A program made the translations under genes and the position numbers. A DNA stretch of 64,000 nucleotides from Bog-756 sp963704615. Its GTDB lineage: Bacteria; Actinomycetota; Acidimicrobiia; Acidimicrobiales; RAAP-2. The first letter of the stretch is position 1. Each line of letters opens with the position of its first letter. The DNA is taken from the NCBI GenBank assembly GCA_963704615.1, contig OY969923.1, positions 2,232,001 to 2,296,000 of the forward strand, read 5' to 3'. Below the pieces are notes generated by a model that was not told the origin of the DNA, ran no database searches, and saw nothing but the letters and a program-made list of their open reading frames with translations. Shown piece by piece: positions 39,791-49,033 of this stretch.

Positions 39791-40986
39791 TACCCCAAGG
39801 TCCCGAGCCGGTTGGCCCGCGCCACGTGTCCGAACCATGCCGCGCTGGGCTTGGGCGTGCGCTCGAACGTGACGCGGTCCACGGCATGGAGGCCCAGCTT
39901 GGGGAGGTAGCCCATGTTCCATTCGAAGTTGTCGAGCAGGCTCCACACGAAAAACCCGCGTACATCGACACCGTCGGCGAGGCAGTCGTGGACACCGCGC
40001 AAGACCGTCTCGAGATACTCGATGCGCTCGGGGTCGTCCTGGGTGGCAATCCCGCTCTCGGTGACCAGCACCGGCAAGCCGGTGAATGCCGCGGTTCGGC
40101 GCACGCAGTGCTCGACCGCCTGGGGCCAGTTTTCGGTTGCCATCTGGGTCTGGGGCACCGACGGGTCATCGGGGGCCTGGCCCTCGGGTCCGAAATGCAT
40201 GCGGGTGTAGGCCTGGACGCCGACGAAGTCATCACCCGCCGCGGCGCGCAAGAAGGTGTCCTCGAGGATGTCTTCGGCCATGTCGCGGGTGAGGTCGCCG
40301 CCCTCGTCGGCCACGATCTCGGCCATCGACAGAGTGAGGCCCACCGGATACCGTCCCGGGCCGGAACGCAGGGCCTCGACGGCCAGGCGATGGGCCCGCA
40401 CCATCGCCTCGTTGACGGCCAGGTGACGGCCGAGGTCGTCCTTGACCCCCGGCGGGTAGTCCCCCACCGTGTAACCCATGGCCCCGATCACGTTGGGTTC
40501 GTTGATCGTGCAGGCCCAGCCGATCAGGTCACCGAGATGCGCAGCGGCCCGTTCGCAAAAACGGCCAAACCGCTCAGGAGCGTCAGGGGCCTCGAAGCTT
40601 CCCCGCGCCGCCAGCCACGAGGGGGTGGTGAAATGGTGGAAGGTGACCACCGGGACCAGGCCACGCTCGTGACACCCGGCGCACATCCTGCGGTAGTGAT
40701 CCAGCTCGGCCACCGAGAATTCCCCTTCGGCCGGTTCGATTCGGCTCCATTCGAGAGAGAAGCGGTAGCTCCCGAGGCCCATGCCCGCGACCAGATCGAG
40801 ATCCTCCCGCCAACGATGGTAGGAATCGCAGGCGTCACCACTGGAATCCACGCAGCGCGAATCAGATGCGTGCTCGAACTCCCACCAGTCGTTGTTGGTA
40901 TCGCCGCCCTCGATCTGGTGAGCGGAACCAGCGACCCCCCACAAGAATCCGTCGGGGAACTCGAACTGCTGCTTGTCAGGGCCCAT
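39790..40986 (-). CDS. GH1 beta-glucosidase
   Basis: 398 residues from ATG 40986. N-terminal FLWGVAGSAHQIEGG is the GH1 entry motif. The acid/base is in TINEPN (about 165) and the nucleophile in VLVTESGIA (about 308). The end has GYFVWSL-type GFFVWSLLDNFEW. It is slightly shorter than the usual 440-480. No signal peptide, so it acts inside the cell on short beta-linked glycosides, presumably those released by the secreted hydrolases. Its stop overlaps the prmC-like start. Confidence 0.9.
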   Translation of the reverse strand: MGPDKQQFEFPDGFLWGVAGSAHQIEGGDTNNDWWEFEHASDSRCVDSSGDACDSYHRWREDLDLVAGMGLGSYRFSLEWSRIEPAEGEFSVAELDHYRRMCAGCHERGLVPVVTFHHFTTPSWLAARGSFEAPDAPERFGRFCERAAAHLGDLIGWACTINEPNVIGAMGYTVGDYPPGVKDDLGRHLAVNEAMVRAHRLAVEALRSGPGRYPVGLTLSMAEIVADEGGDLTRDMAEDILEDTFLRAAAGDDFVGVQAYTRMHFGPEGQAPDDPSVPQTQMATENWPQAVEHCVRRTAAFTGLPVLVTESGIATQDDPERIEYLETVLRGVHDCLADGVDVRGFFVWSLLDNFEWNMGYLPKLGLHAVDRVTFERTPKPSAAWFGHVARANRLGTLG

Positions 40987-41089
40987 GACCGCTCACCGTA
41001 TCGACAACTCATCCTCCGTGCCCGCGCTGTTCTCGCTGAGCGGCCCGGTGACGAGACTCGCTGACCGCGGGTATACCGCGCCCCCAGGG

Positions 41090-41617
41090 TCACCTGTCGT
41101 CAAGAGACGCCTGGTCGGAAACGGCCTCATCGGAATCGGAGGCGACGACGACGGTGGTCAGCTTGAGCGCGGTCAGTTGTCCCTCACAGGAAGCAATGTC
41201 ACGCGCCAGTTCCTCGAGCTCGGAGACCCCACCGGGGAAGAGGTCGGGACGGGCGCCCCGCTTCGCCTTCTGGCTCATCACATCCCAGGCCGCGGGCCCC
41301 TCGCTCCCGGGGGTCAGCGCCCACGCGCTGTGGATGGCCTCGTTCCGACGTCTCCGGTAGCGATTGGCGCTCCTCCTCCAGGTCCGGAAGGCCGAGAGCT
41401 CCCCGTTATCTTCGGTGCCGTTGGCGGCGAGGAGCGCTTCGATGGTCTCCCACACGTTCTCGACTCGTTGCCCGGCGACAACCGCCCGGGCCAGCGTCTC
41501 ATCGCTGCTCCCGACCAGTTCCATCAGGACCATGCCCGAGGCGATCTCGATCAGCGACCAGTTGGCGGCGATTCGACCCAGGGCCCGGTAGAGGTCGTCG
41601 TCGTCCCGGGGCCGCAT
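41090..41617 (-). CDS. Hypothetical helical protein
   Basis: 175 residues from ATG 41617; the frame stays open to a GTG at 41719, but that extension is not protein-like. Strongly helical (LYRALGRIAANWSLIEIASG; NVWETIEALLAAN), then NRYRRRRNEAIHSAW, which recalls the R-x-x-x-x-H motif of HEPN-like proteins. No operon partner. A toxin role cannot be claimed. Confidence 0.5.
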   Translation of the reverse strand: MRPRDDDDLYRALGRIAANWSLIEIASGMVLMELVGSSDETLARAVVAGQRVENVWETIEALLAANGTEDNGELSAFRTWRRSANRYRRRRNEAIHSAWALTPGSEGPAAWDVMSQKAKRGARPDLFPGGVSELEELARDIASCEGQLTALKLTTVVVASDSDEAVSDQASLDDR

Positions 41618-41901
41618 CCTCTCGCCGTCACCACGGTCGGTCGATCTGCTCTTGCCCGAAAAGCGGAGGATCCGGCCCCCTCGACCCAGAGGTAGGATGG
41701 TCCGGACCTGACGCTTCACCGCGCACCGAGACGGTCGTGCCCGCCCTCCGCACCGGACAGTCCCGTGCCGCGCACCGGCTCGTTCAGACGCCGATGTCGT
41801 TGCCGGTGATGCCTAGTGGACAGGATGGCCCAGAATCTACCTGGTGGGGAAGCCGAAGTCCTCGAGTCGACCGGTGACCTCGGTGACCGAGAGACGGATC
41901 C

Positions 41902-42285
41902 TCAATCCCTCTCCGACCACCTGGAGTCAGGTCCCTCGGTCCGAGAACCGTGGGTGCCGACACCCTCTCGGAGATAGTGGTCGCCCGTCGCGATCAAATC
42001 GTGGAGGATCATCCGGCCGTCGAAGGGTGCGCCGATCGAGAACTCCTCGTCGAACTCGCCGTTCAGCATCTGCTCGACTTCGGCAACTTCCTCCGGGGGA
42101 AGCAACGTCTCCAAGGAGTCCTTGACGGCCTCGTCAGGATCCAAGCCCTCGTGCCGCCTGGCGGCATAGCGCTCCCAGAAGGAATCGAGGACGGCGTCCA
42201 AGTAGGCCACGGGGACGGGAGCGAAATAGCTCTCCCGCGAGTGCCGGCGGCGAGGCGCCATGGTGCTTCTATCGGCTGCCGGCAT
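41902..42285 (-). CDS. Hypothetical acidic protein
   Basis: 127 residues from ATG 42285 with AAGGA five bases upstream. A basic N-terminus is followed by a long acidic helical part (YLDAVLDSFWERYAARRHEG; LPPEEVAEVEQML) and a polar C-terminus. No membrane segment and no recognised family. Confidence 0.5.
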   Translation of the reverse strand: MPAADRSTMAPRRRHSRESYFAPVPVAYLDAVLDSFWERYAARRHEGLDPDEAVKDSLETLLPPEEVAEVEQMLNGEFDEEFSIGAPFDGRMILHDLIATGDHYLREGVGTHGSRTEGPDSRWSERD

Positions 42286-42458
42286 GGATTCCTTGAGGCG
42301 GGAACGGTGCGAGGCGTCCGCACCTCGACTCGGCGACACTCGCCGATGCTTCCTTGGCCGAGACCCTTCGAGCCGTGGACACGGCACCTTCGACGGTCCC
42401 AGATCGCCGCTCGAGGCATCACCAGAAAACCATTGTCCTCTCGTAGTACCGTCAGGGC

Positions 42459-43748
42459 ATCCGACATCGGTGGAACCCGTTCTCAGCAGTCGCCATCTGC
42501 CTACTGCTGGTGGCCGGACAGCTGACTGCCTGCACCTCGACCAATTCGACGAGCAGCGCGACGAACGGCCCGTCGACCCAGCCCATCCCGGCGTCCGCCT
42601 TTCAGGACCACACCGGGGTGACCTCCACGTCGGTGACGATCGGCAACGTGTCGACCCTGTTGGGCGGTCTGTTCACCGGCAGTATTGTGGGCACCGAGGC
42701 CTATGCCGACTACGTGAACTCACTGGGCGGTGTCAACGGCCGCAAGATCGTGGTGTCGAGCGCCAATGATGACTTCCAAGGCGCGTTCAACAAGCAGGAG
42801 GTCCAGCGCGTCATCCAGACCGACTTCGCCAGCGTGGGCGGGCTCTCGCTCGAGGACAGCTTCAGCGAGCCAGAGGTCGCGGCCCACCCCGGGTTCCCCG
42901 ACGTCACCGCATCGCTCGACCCCGCGACCGAGAAGCTCCCGAACAACTTCAGCCCGGCCCCGGCCTCGGACGGGTGGCCGACGGGTCCGCTCCTCTACTT
43001 CAAGCAGAAGTACCCGACGCAGATCGCCCACACAGCCACGATCATCGCCGACCTGCCGTCGACAGAGTTGGCCTGGGACAATGAGAAGAGCGCCATGCAG
43101 CACCTGGGCTACACGGTGCTGTACGACCCCGCGCTGCCGGCCACGACGACGGACTTCACCGCACAGGTGGTGGCCATGAAGAACGCTGGAGTGCAAATCG
43201 TTTTCCTCGAACAGGAGCCGGAGAACTATGCGTCAGCCATCTTCCGAGATCTCACCGAACAGGACTTCCACCCGGTTGTGGTCCTGGGCGCCCCCTCCTA
43301 CAACCCACAGATCATCGGCAATTCCGGCGGACCCCATGCGGTCGACGGGGCCTACCTCGAGCAGGCAGCCTCGCTCTACCTGGGTGAGGACGCGTCCCAG
43401 ATCCCGACAATCACCACGTTCACGACCTGGGTCCAAAAGGCCTCACCAGGGTTCACGCCTGACTTCTTCACCCTGCTCGGGTGGCTGTGCGGCCAACTGT
43501 TCGTCGACGCCCTCCGCAACGCCGGCGCCGATCCCAGCCGGGGATCGCTCCTTCACGCACTACGGAACATCACGGTGTTCGACAGCGGGAACCTCATTCC
43601 GGTGAGCAACCCAGCAGGCAAGGTGCCGATCACCTGTTACCTGCTGGGCCAGGTCACCAACGGCAAGTTCGAGCGACTCGACGACCCGCCGGTGACCGGA
43701 TCCACCGATGGATTCCGTTGTGACGGGACCTACTACCGGGCGGGCTAG
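42459..43748 (+). CDS. HAAT-type ABC transporter substrate-binding lipoprotein, start uncertain
   Basis: About 429 residues. A complete lipoprotein signal (RHRWNPFSAVAICLLLVAG, lipobox LTAC) reads in frame, but no ATG, GTG or TTG precedes it before the stop at 42444. The only candidate is ATC 42459; a GTG at 42510 would cut the signal off. The mature protein is a branched-chain-amino-acid-type (Peripla_BP_6) binding protein: VTIGNVSTLLGG, YVNSLGGVNGRKIVV and a Cys pair at the C-terminus. No permease genes follow. Confidence 0.75.
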   Translation: MRHRWNPFSAVAICLLLVAGQLTACTSTNSTSSATNGPSTQPIPASAFQDHTGVTSTSVTIGNVSTLLGGLFTGSIVGTEAYADYVNSLGGVNGRKIVVSSANDDFQGAFNKQEVQRVIQTDFASVGGLSLEDSFSEPEVAAHPGFPDVTASLDPATEKLPNNFSPAPASDGWPTGPLLYFKQKYPTQIAHTATIIADLPSTELAWDNEKSAMQHLGYTVLYDPALPATTTDFTAQVVAMKNAGVQIVFLEQEPENYASAIFRDLTEQDFHPVVVLGAPSYNPQIIGNSGGPHAVDGAYLEQAASLYLGEDASQIPTITTFTTWVQKASPGFTPDFFTLLGWLCGQLFVDALRNAGADPSRGSLLHALRNITVFDSGNLIPVSNPAGKVPITCYLLGQVTNGKFERLDDPPVTGSTDGFRCDGTYYRAG

Positions 43749-43875
43749 AGGCGAGGGATGTGATCGATCGTGCCCCGCTGGTTCTGATCGGAAGAACGAG
43801 AAGAACCGAGGTTCGGACTTGAAGGAGATGACCTACTCGCCGTCCGGATCAGGCCCGAGGTCCCGGCGGACGGTG

Positions 43876-44172
43876 TCAGTCCTCGGAAACGACCAGCGGC
43901 TGCTGGCGATCCGCAACTGCCGATCCCCCTCCGGATTGCCAGGCCACCTTGCGTTTCATGGCGACAGAGAACGGCATCGTTCCGACTCGCAAGAGGATGA
44001 TGGTCAGTGGTACGCCGATGCCCGTCAAGGAAATGACGGCAGCCAAGGGCAGGAGGATGGCGCCCGAAGGAACCTCGAGAAACATGAGGCCGGCGATCAG
44101 CCATTTCTGCCCGCCCGTCAACTTGGTCTTGGGTGAGGCGGGACTCGATACGGGCTCGGATTCCCTTTCCAC
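43876..44172 (-). CDS. Small two-TM protein
   Basis: 98 residues, GTG 44172 assumed. Polar Lys/Ser/Pro start, then GGQKWLIAGLMFLEVPSGAI and LPLAAVISLTGIGVPLTIIL as two hydrophobic spans, then a basic loop. No family recognised. Confidence 0.5.
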   Translation of the reverse strand: MERESEPVSSPASPKTKLTGGQKWLIAGLMFLEVPSGAILLPLAAVISLTGIGVPLTIILLRVGTMPFSVAMKRKVAWQSGGGSAVADRQQPLVVSED

Positions 44173-44493
44173 GCCTCCCAACCTATCTCGTCGATGTTCA
44201 CGAACCACCGGTGTCTTCTGCCGGAAAGGTGGGCTTCCCCGACGCCCTCAAAGGACCAGATCAACGAGCACGATTCAACGGCCCTCATCGAACAGGCTCA
44301 CCGGTCCCTCCAGCCGGCGTAGGGAGATCGAGCGCTGTGTGCGCTGGGCGGAATCCGATGAGAGATCGGTTCCTTCGACACCCCCTCTCCAATCGAGGTG
44401 GTCAGTTCTCTGCCTCGCTCGACATCCACCCCAATGGTCGTTCGTGAAGATAGCTTTTGCGGCGCCAAAGCCCACTCCACACAGGAGGTCATC

Positions 44494-45762
44494 GTGAAGG
44501 TTGTCATTCTCAATCACGGTTCGAGCGGAGACCAGGGGCAGACGTCGGGCCATCAGCGTTCGACCATGAAGCAGTTCGGCGGCCGGCGCATGCATGCTGG
44601 TGTCGCCGGTGTGATTCTGGTGTTGCTCGTCACTCTCATGGGTTGCGACTCCAGTAGTGCATCAACAACGTCGACGACGGCACCGAAATCAGCCATGCCG
44701 GCCGATGTCGTGTGGCTTTGTCGCCCAGGGGTCACTCCCGATCCTTGCACGGACTCGCTCGATGCGACCTCGGTTGATGGCCAAGGTCAGAGCACGTTTG
44801 TCGCGGCCTCCCCCGCGAAGAATCCGAAGATCGACTGCTTCTACGTCTACCCCACGGTCAGCACCGAGACGACACCTAACGCGAATCTCACCATCCAACC
44901 TCAAGAGATCGGTGCAGCCGTGGCCCAAGCCTCTCGGTTCTCACAAGTGTGCCGGGTCTTCGCTCCGATGTACCCTCAGGCCACTACCGGGGACATCGGG
45001 GCCACCCCACCTGATCAAGAGGTCGAGACCGCCTACTCGGGTTTGCTCAAAGCTTGGGACTACTACATCAATGATCTGAACGATGGCCGTGGTTTCGTTC
45101 TGATTGGCCATTCTCAGGGAGCAGAGGTCGTCACAAACCTCATCCAGAAAGAGATCGATCCCAACCCGACCCTACGGAAACGGATGGTGTCTGCGATCGT
45201 GCTTGGTGGAAACGTACTCGTCAAGGCTGGTGAGCGGGTGGGCGGATTCTTTCAACACATTCCAACATGTGACAGCGACACCGAGACGTCCTGTGTCATC
45301 GCCTACTCGTCCTTCTACGGGGAACCCCCGAGCAACTCGAGGTTCGGGCGGGCCGAAGAAGGGCCGGGGGTTGTCATTGCCACTCTTCCCCCGAAAGGTA
45401 CGCCCGTCGAAGTCGCCTGCGTCAATCCAGCCGGGCTTCTGGACGAGAGCACCTTGGAGAGTTACTTTCCTACGGATTCCTCTCCGGCCGAAACCGCGTT
45501 GAACTGGTGGCCTCAAGTGAGTGAGCCGACCACCTGGGTCACCTACCCGGGGTTGTATTCCGCCGAGTGTATGAACAGTGGCGGCGCTCAGTGGATCAAC
45601 ATCACGGTCAACCAGGGCACGGTTACTCGACCGACTGTTCAGGAGAGTCTGGGCCCGACCTGGGGACTGCACCTCAGCGACGTCAACCTCTTCGTCGGAG
45701 ATCTGGTAAGAGTCGTCGGAATCGAAGCGGCGTCCTATGAACGATCTGGCGGAACCACATGA
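44494..45762 (+). CDS. DUF3089 alpha/beta-hydrolase lipoprotein
   Basis: 422 residues from GTG 44494, chosen because AGGAGG (44483-44488) precedes it; ATG 44566 starts nearer the signal peptide but has no site. Lipobox LMGC ends the signal. The family features are CFYVYPTVSTE, VFAPMYPQ and the lipase-like nucleophile elbow IGHSQGAE; WITV-type GGAQWINITV lies near the end. A secreted esterase/lipase acting on envelope lipids is inferred. The 24-residue extension before the signal is odd and may mean the ATG is used. Confidence 0.75.
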   Translation: MKVVILNHGSSGDQGQTSGHQRSTMKQFGGRRMHAGVAGVILVLLVTLMGCDSSSASTTSTTAPKSAMPADVVWLCRPGVTPDPCTDSLDATSVDGQGQSTFVAASPAKNPKIDCFYVYPTVSTETTPNANLTIQPQEIGAAVAQASRFSQVCRVFAPMYPQATTGDIGATPPDQEVETAYSGLLKAWDYYINDLNDGRGFVLIGHSQGAEVVTNLIQKEIDPNPTLRKRMVSAIVLGGNVLVKAGERVGGFFQHIPTCDSDTETSCVIAYSSFYGEPPSNSRFGRAEEGPGVVIATLPPKGTPVEVACVNPAGLLDESTLESYFPTDSSPAETALNWWPQVSEPTTWVTYPGLYSAECMNSGGAQWINITVNQGTVTRPTVQESLGPTWGLHLSDVNLFVGDLVRVVGIEAASYERSGGTT

Positions 45763-46076
45763 GTCCTTCTTCGTGACCTCGTACGCAACGGAAATCGGTG
45801 CTCGGTCAGCGCGGGCCATACCGTCTGCGTTTGGCGAATTGCGGGCTCCGCTCTATTCACCTGGCCCGGGAGGACTGGATGGGAGCCATCGGCGAGGAGG
45901 GGGTAGACAAACCTGGCGATGCTACCCGAGACCCAGGCGATGACCCATCCACCAAATACCAAGAGAATGGTGCGCGTCTTGTCACTCTTGGCCTGCGTTG
46001 CCACAACAGCCAAAAGGACGCCCCAGACCACAAAGCGGGCGATGCTGTATACCCAGTAGTTCCGATATTTCGTCAT
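45735..46076 (-). CDS. Small two-TM protein
   Basis: 113 residues from ATG 46076, overlapping the end of the DUF3089 gene by 28 bases. Two helices (ARFVVWGVLLAVVATQA and ILLVFGGWVIAWVSGSI) with basic flanks, then a polar tail. No family recognised. Confidence 0.5.
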   Translation of the reverse strand: MTKYRNYWVYSIARFVVWGVLLAVVATQAKSDKTRTILLVFGGWVIAWVSGSIARFVYPLLADGSHPVLPGQVNRAEPAIRQTQTVWPALTEHRFPLRTRSRRRTHVVPPDRS

Positions 46077-46286
46077 GTTGTCAGGCGCTCGTTCTCTTCG
46101 GCGCACGCCGGCTGGTCCGGTAGCGGATGACCTTGGCGACGGCACCGTCAAAGGCCGCAGGAGTGCCCGCCAGCCGCTGCGATTCTGGTTACGCCGTCCT
46201 CATCGCTATTGCCTGACCGTCCCCGAAGCGTCTGATCGTCCGAGCTGGCTGCCTTTCACTGAATTCACTGCCAGCCATCATCAGTT

Positions 46287-46613
46287 CTAGGGCTCGATGG
46301 CAGTCCATCCGCGACGGCGAAGCTCATCGGCGAGCCGCTCGGAAGGCATGCAACTCATGACCTGCTCTTGGGTGGACTGCCGCCAGGCTGGGACATCGAG
46401 TGCACTACTTCCGTCGGACTCGGCGTTCTGGAGCTGGCCGATGAAGGCCTCTGCCTCGTCGCGAGCGAACTTTCCTGCCGCCTGACGCTGGGTAAACCCC
46501 ATTGGACCGCGTGCATCGCGGAAGTCGGTGTGGCCGGCGTCCTTCAGGAGGGCCAGCAGTTCTCGTACTTGCTTCGCCGATGCCGGTGGTCCGGACTGTT
46601 GACCGAACGGCAT
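46287..46613 (-). CDS. Hypothetical protein, 108 aa
   Basis: ATG 46613 assumed. Helical, charged protein; ASAKQVRELLALLKDAGHTD and GFTQRQAAGKFARDEAEAFI resemble a small SAP/helical-hairpin-like domain seen in DNA-associated actinobacterial proteins. This is a weak impression. Confidence 0.45.
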   Translation of the reverse strand: MPFGQQSGPPASAKQVRELLALLKDAGHTDFRDARGPMGFTQRQAAGKFARDEAEAFIGQLQNAESDGSSALDVPAWRQSTQEQVMSCMPSERLADELRRRGWTAIEP

Positions 46614-46979
46614 TGCAGACATTGTTGCCGATGTGACGATAAACAGTGCGAATGTCCCACTACCAGGACCGGCGCACCATCGGCGGTCGCTGACCGGCAC
46701 CTCTGCCGCTATGCCGCACCCTCGGATGCGCGTCCTTCAACGGTCGGATCGACCGACTCATCCATGAAGAAGGTGAACATTCAGGGGTTCCGATTCTCAC
46801 GAACATACTGGCCCGACCCGGAAGCCCAATCAGTGACCCCTGTCGCCGGGAGTGTGGCCAGCCGGGAACCCTCAGGGCATGCGCGACAATAAGTTCTAGC
46901 GACCCACCGGCATCGGTTGTGCTTGCCCGCATGTTCGTCGGCGAAAGAACGGAGCAGCGCCAAGGCTGAACCGGAACCA
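46614..46979. other. Intergenic stretch
   Basis: 366 bases. Frames on both strands are open but show no domain, and none has a convincing ribosome binding site. I see nothing further in it. Confidence 0.4.
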
Positions 46980-47476
46980 GTGACTGAGCTATGCGCCTTC
47001 AGCAGCCCGAACGCGACACCGACCGAGTGGTCCCAGGGGCGAGATGAGCTGTTGGGCGCTGAGGTGTATTGGCTTTCGACAGTTCGACCTGATGGCCGCC
47101 CGCACGTCACGCCTCTGCTGGCTATCTGGCTCGAAGGGCTCTGTACTTTCGTACTGGCTCAGACGAGCGAAAAGCGAGGAACCTCTCTGAGAACCGTCAT
47201 TGCGTCCTCACGACGGGCCACAGCACCCTCGACGGCCTCGATCTCGTGATCGAAGGAGCCGCTGAGATCCTCACCGACTGCGCTGAGCTTGGACGTGTGG
47301 CCACCGCCTACGAGTCGAAGTACGGACCCCATTTCGCCACACCAGATGGAACGTGGTTCGGTCTGGGGGACGCCATCCGGCGAGCAGAGGTTTTGGTCTA
47401 TCGAGTCGCACCTGAGACGGGCTTTGGATTTGGGAAAGGAGGGACGTTCAGCCAAACGCGTTGGAGCTTCTCCTAG
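46980..47476 (+). pseudogene. PPOX-fold (F420/FMN) oxidoreductase, frameshifted
   Basis: From GTG 46980 the frame gives a split-barrel start (DELLGAEVYWLSTVRPDGRPHVTPL). Near 47140 the homology moves to another frame, which gives FRTGSDERKARNLSENRH and LDLVIEGAAEILTD and runs to TRWSFS and a TAG at 47474-47476. One missing base near GGGCTCTGTAC accounts for the break. The closing TAG uses the TA of the adjacent IS630 element, so the gene's own end may have been replaced. Confidence 0.75.
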
Positions 47477-48564
47477 TGTCCTGAGGCAGAGATTGATCCG
47501 CAATATGCGGCCAGGCTCTCGAGGATCTCATCCGCGCTCTTCTTCCACACATAGGGACGAGGGTTCGCGTTCCAACTTTCGATCCAATCGTTGATCGAAA
47601 CTTCGAGTTCCTTCGTGGATCGGTGGGTCCCCCTGCGCAGCCACTTCTCGGTGAGCTCGGCGAACCAGCGCTCCACCATGTTGATCCACGAGCTGTAGGT
47701 CGGTGTGAAGTGCAACGTGAATCGCGGATGGCGGACGAGCCAGCGGTGAATCTCGGGGGTCTTGTGGGTGGAGACGTTGTCGACGATCAGGTGCACGTCG
47801 AGATGCTCGGGGACGCTCCGGTTGATCAGGTTCAAGAACTTGCGGAACTCGACAGCCCGATGGCGTTCAGTCATGTCGGCAATGACTTTGCCCGATGCCA
47901 TGTCCAAGGCGGCGTAGAGGTTGGTCGTGCCGTGGCGGACGTAGTCGTGGGTAGCCCGCTCGGGTAGGCCGGGGCGCAGCGGGAGCACCGGTGCGGTGCG
48001 GTCCAACGCCTGGACCTGGGTCTTCTCATCGACGCACAAGACCAGAGCCGCGTCGGGCGGGTTGACGTAGAGCCCCACGATGTCGCGCACCTTCTCGATG
48101 AACTGGGGATCCGGCGAGAGCTTGAAGGTCTCCGTCAGATGCGGCTTCAACCCAAATGCCCGCCAAATACGGCTGATAGCCGACTGGCTCATGCCCTGGG
48201 TCTGGGCCATTGACCGCGTCGACCAGTGGGTGGCGTCGACCGGTGTCTCCTCCAGGGTCTTGACGATCACTGCCTCCACCTGCTCGTCGGTAATCGAAGA
48301 GGGGACGCCGGGCCGTGGGTCGTCGGCCAGACCTTCCAGACGTCGTGCCGCGAATCGACGACGCCACTTCGACACGGTGGTCCGGTCGACACCGACTTGG
48401 TCGGCCACTTCGTTGTTCGTCAATCCATCAGCACACAAAAGGACAATGCGGCAACGCAGGGCCAGGGACTGTGCGCTCTTCGGACGACGTGCCCAGCGCT
48501 CGACTGTCTCACGCTCGCTGTCGCTGAGGGTGATCTCCACTGTGGGTCTGCCTGCTCGTGCCAT
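47473..48564 (-). CDS. IS630-family transposase (second type)
   Basis: 363 residues from ATG 48564. The HTH is NNEVADQVGVDRTTVSKWRR. The DDE core has CVDEKTQVQALDRT, LIVDNVSTHKT and YSSWINMVERWFAEL. It is clearly different in sequence from the transposase at 12961, of the ISAr/ISMsm-like branch with a VDEKTQ motif. Its stop codon uses the TA target base pair plus the flanking base, so it extends past the inverted repeat. Looks intact. Confidence 0.9.
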   Translation of the reverse strand: MARAGRPTVEITLSDSERETVERWARRPKSAQSLALRCRIVLLCADGLTNNEVADQVGVDRTTVSKWRRRFAARRLEGLADDPRPGVPSSITDEQVEAVIVKTLEETPVDATHWSTRSMAQTQGMSQSAISRIWRAFGLKPHLTETFKLSPDPQFIEKVRDIVGLYVNPPDAALVLCVDEKTQVQALDRTAPVLPLRPGLPERATHDYVRHGTTNLYAALDMASGKVIADMTERHRAVEFRKFLNLINRSVPEHLDVHLIVDNVSTHKTPEIHRWLVRHPRFTLHFTPTYSSWINMVERWFAELTEKWLRRGTHRSTKELEVSINDWIESWNANPRPYVWKKSADEILESLAAYCGSISASGH

Positions 48565-48655
48565 GTCTGTCTCCCATCGTCGCTGATGAGAGACAGAACG
48601 CGCGGCGGTACGCCGAAATTCCTATATGTGGGAGAAACTTTGACTCAGGACACTA
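47474..48655 (-). mobile_element. Second IS630-family insertion sequence
   Basis: Ends GTGTCCTGAG (47476-47485) and its complement (48644-48653), extending imperfectly to about 20 bases (16 match), each flanked by TA (47474-47475 and 48654-48655). Length without TA is 1178 bases. It holds one intact transposase and lies directly at the end of the PPOX pseudogene. Confidence 0.9.
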
Positions 48656-48732
48656 GACCCATGTCCCCCATCACCGGTTGGGCGGGCCAGAGCTGATCCC
48701 CCCGCCGCCTCGCTCGCCCCGGCCTTCCCCAA

Positions 48733-48894
48733 TCAATCCACTCTTCGGGGCATCAAAGCCCCGATCAGCCAAAACAATGGGATGAACAGTCCGATGATGA
48801 ACATCACCCAATGGCCCTTCCGAATGGACATGATCCCGAGCGTGATCAGCAGCACGATGTAGATGATGCCAAAGATGAAGGCCATTTCGTTCAT
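48733..48894 (-). CDS. 53-residue two-TM protein
   Basis: ATG 48894 with AAAGGA upstream. FIFGIIYIVLLITLGIMSI and VMFIIGLFIPLFWLIGAL are two membrane helices around a RKGH turn. This type of small protein is common in actinobacteria; its role is unknown. Confidence 0.55.
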   Translation of the reverse strand: MNEMAFIFGIIYIVLLITLGIMSIRKGHWVMFIIGLFIPLFWLIGALMPRRVD

Positions 48895-49033
48895 TCCTTT
48901 GTCTGGTGCAACCGATCCTAGATCGAGGAAGGAAGGCATAAGACGCCAAGGCCTGTCCCACAGCGGCACGACTGCGGATCCCCCTTGAAGTCAGGACCGT
49001 CGGTGCCGATAGTCCGCCGACTCCGGACCTCAG

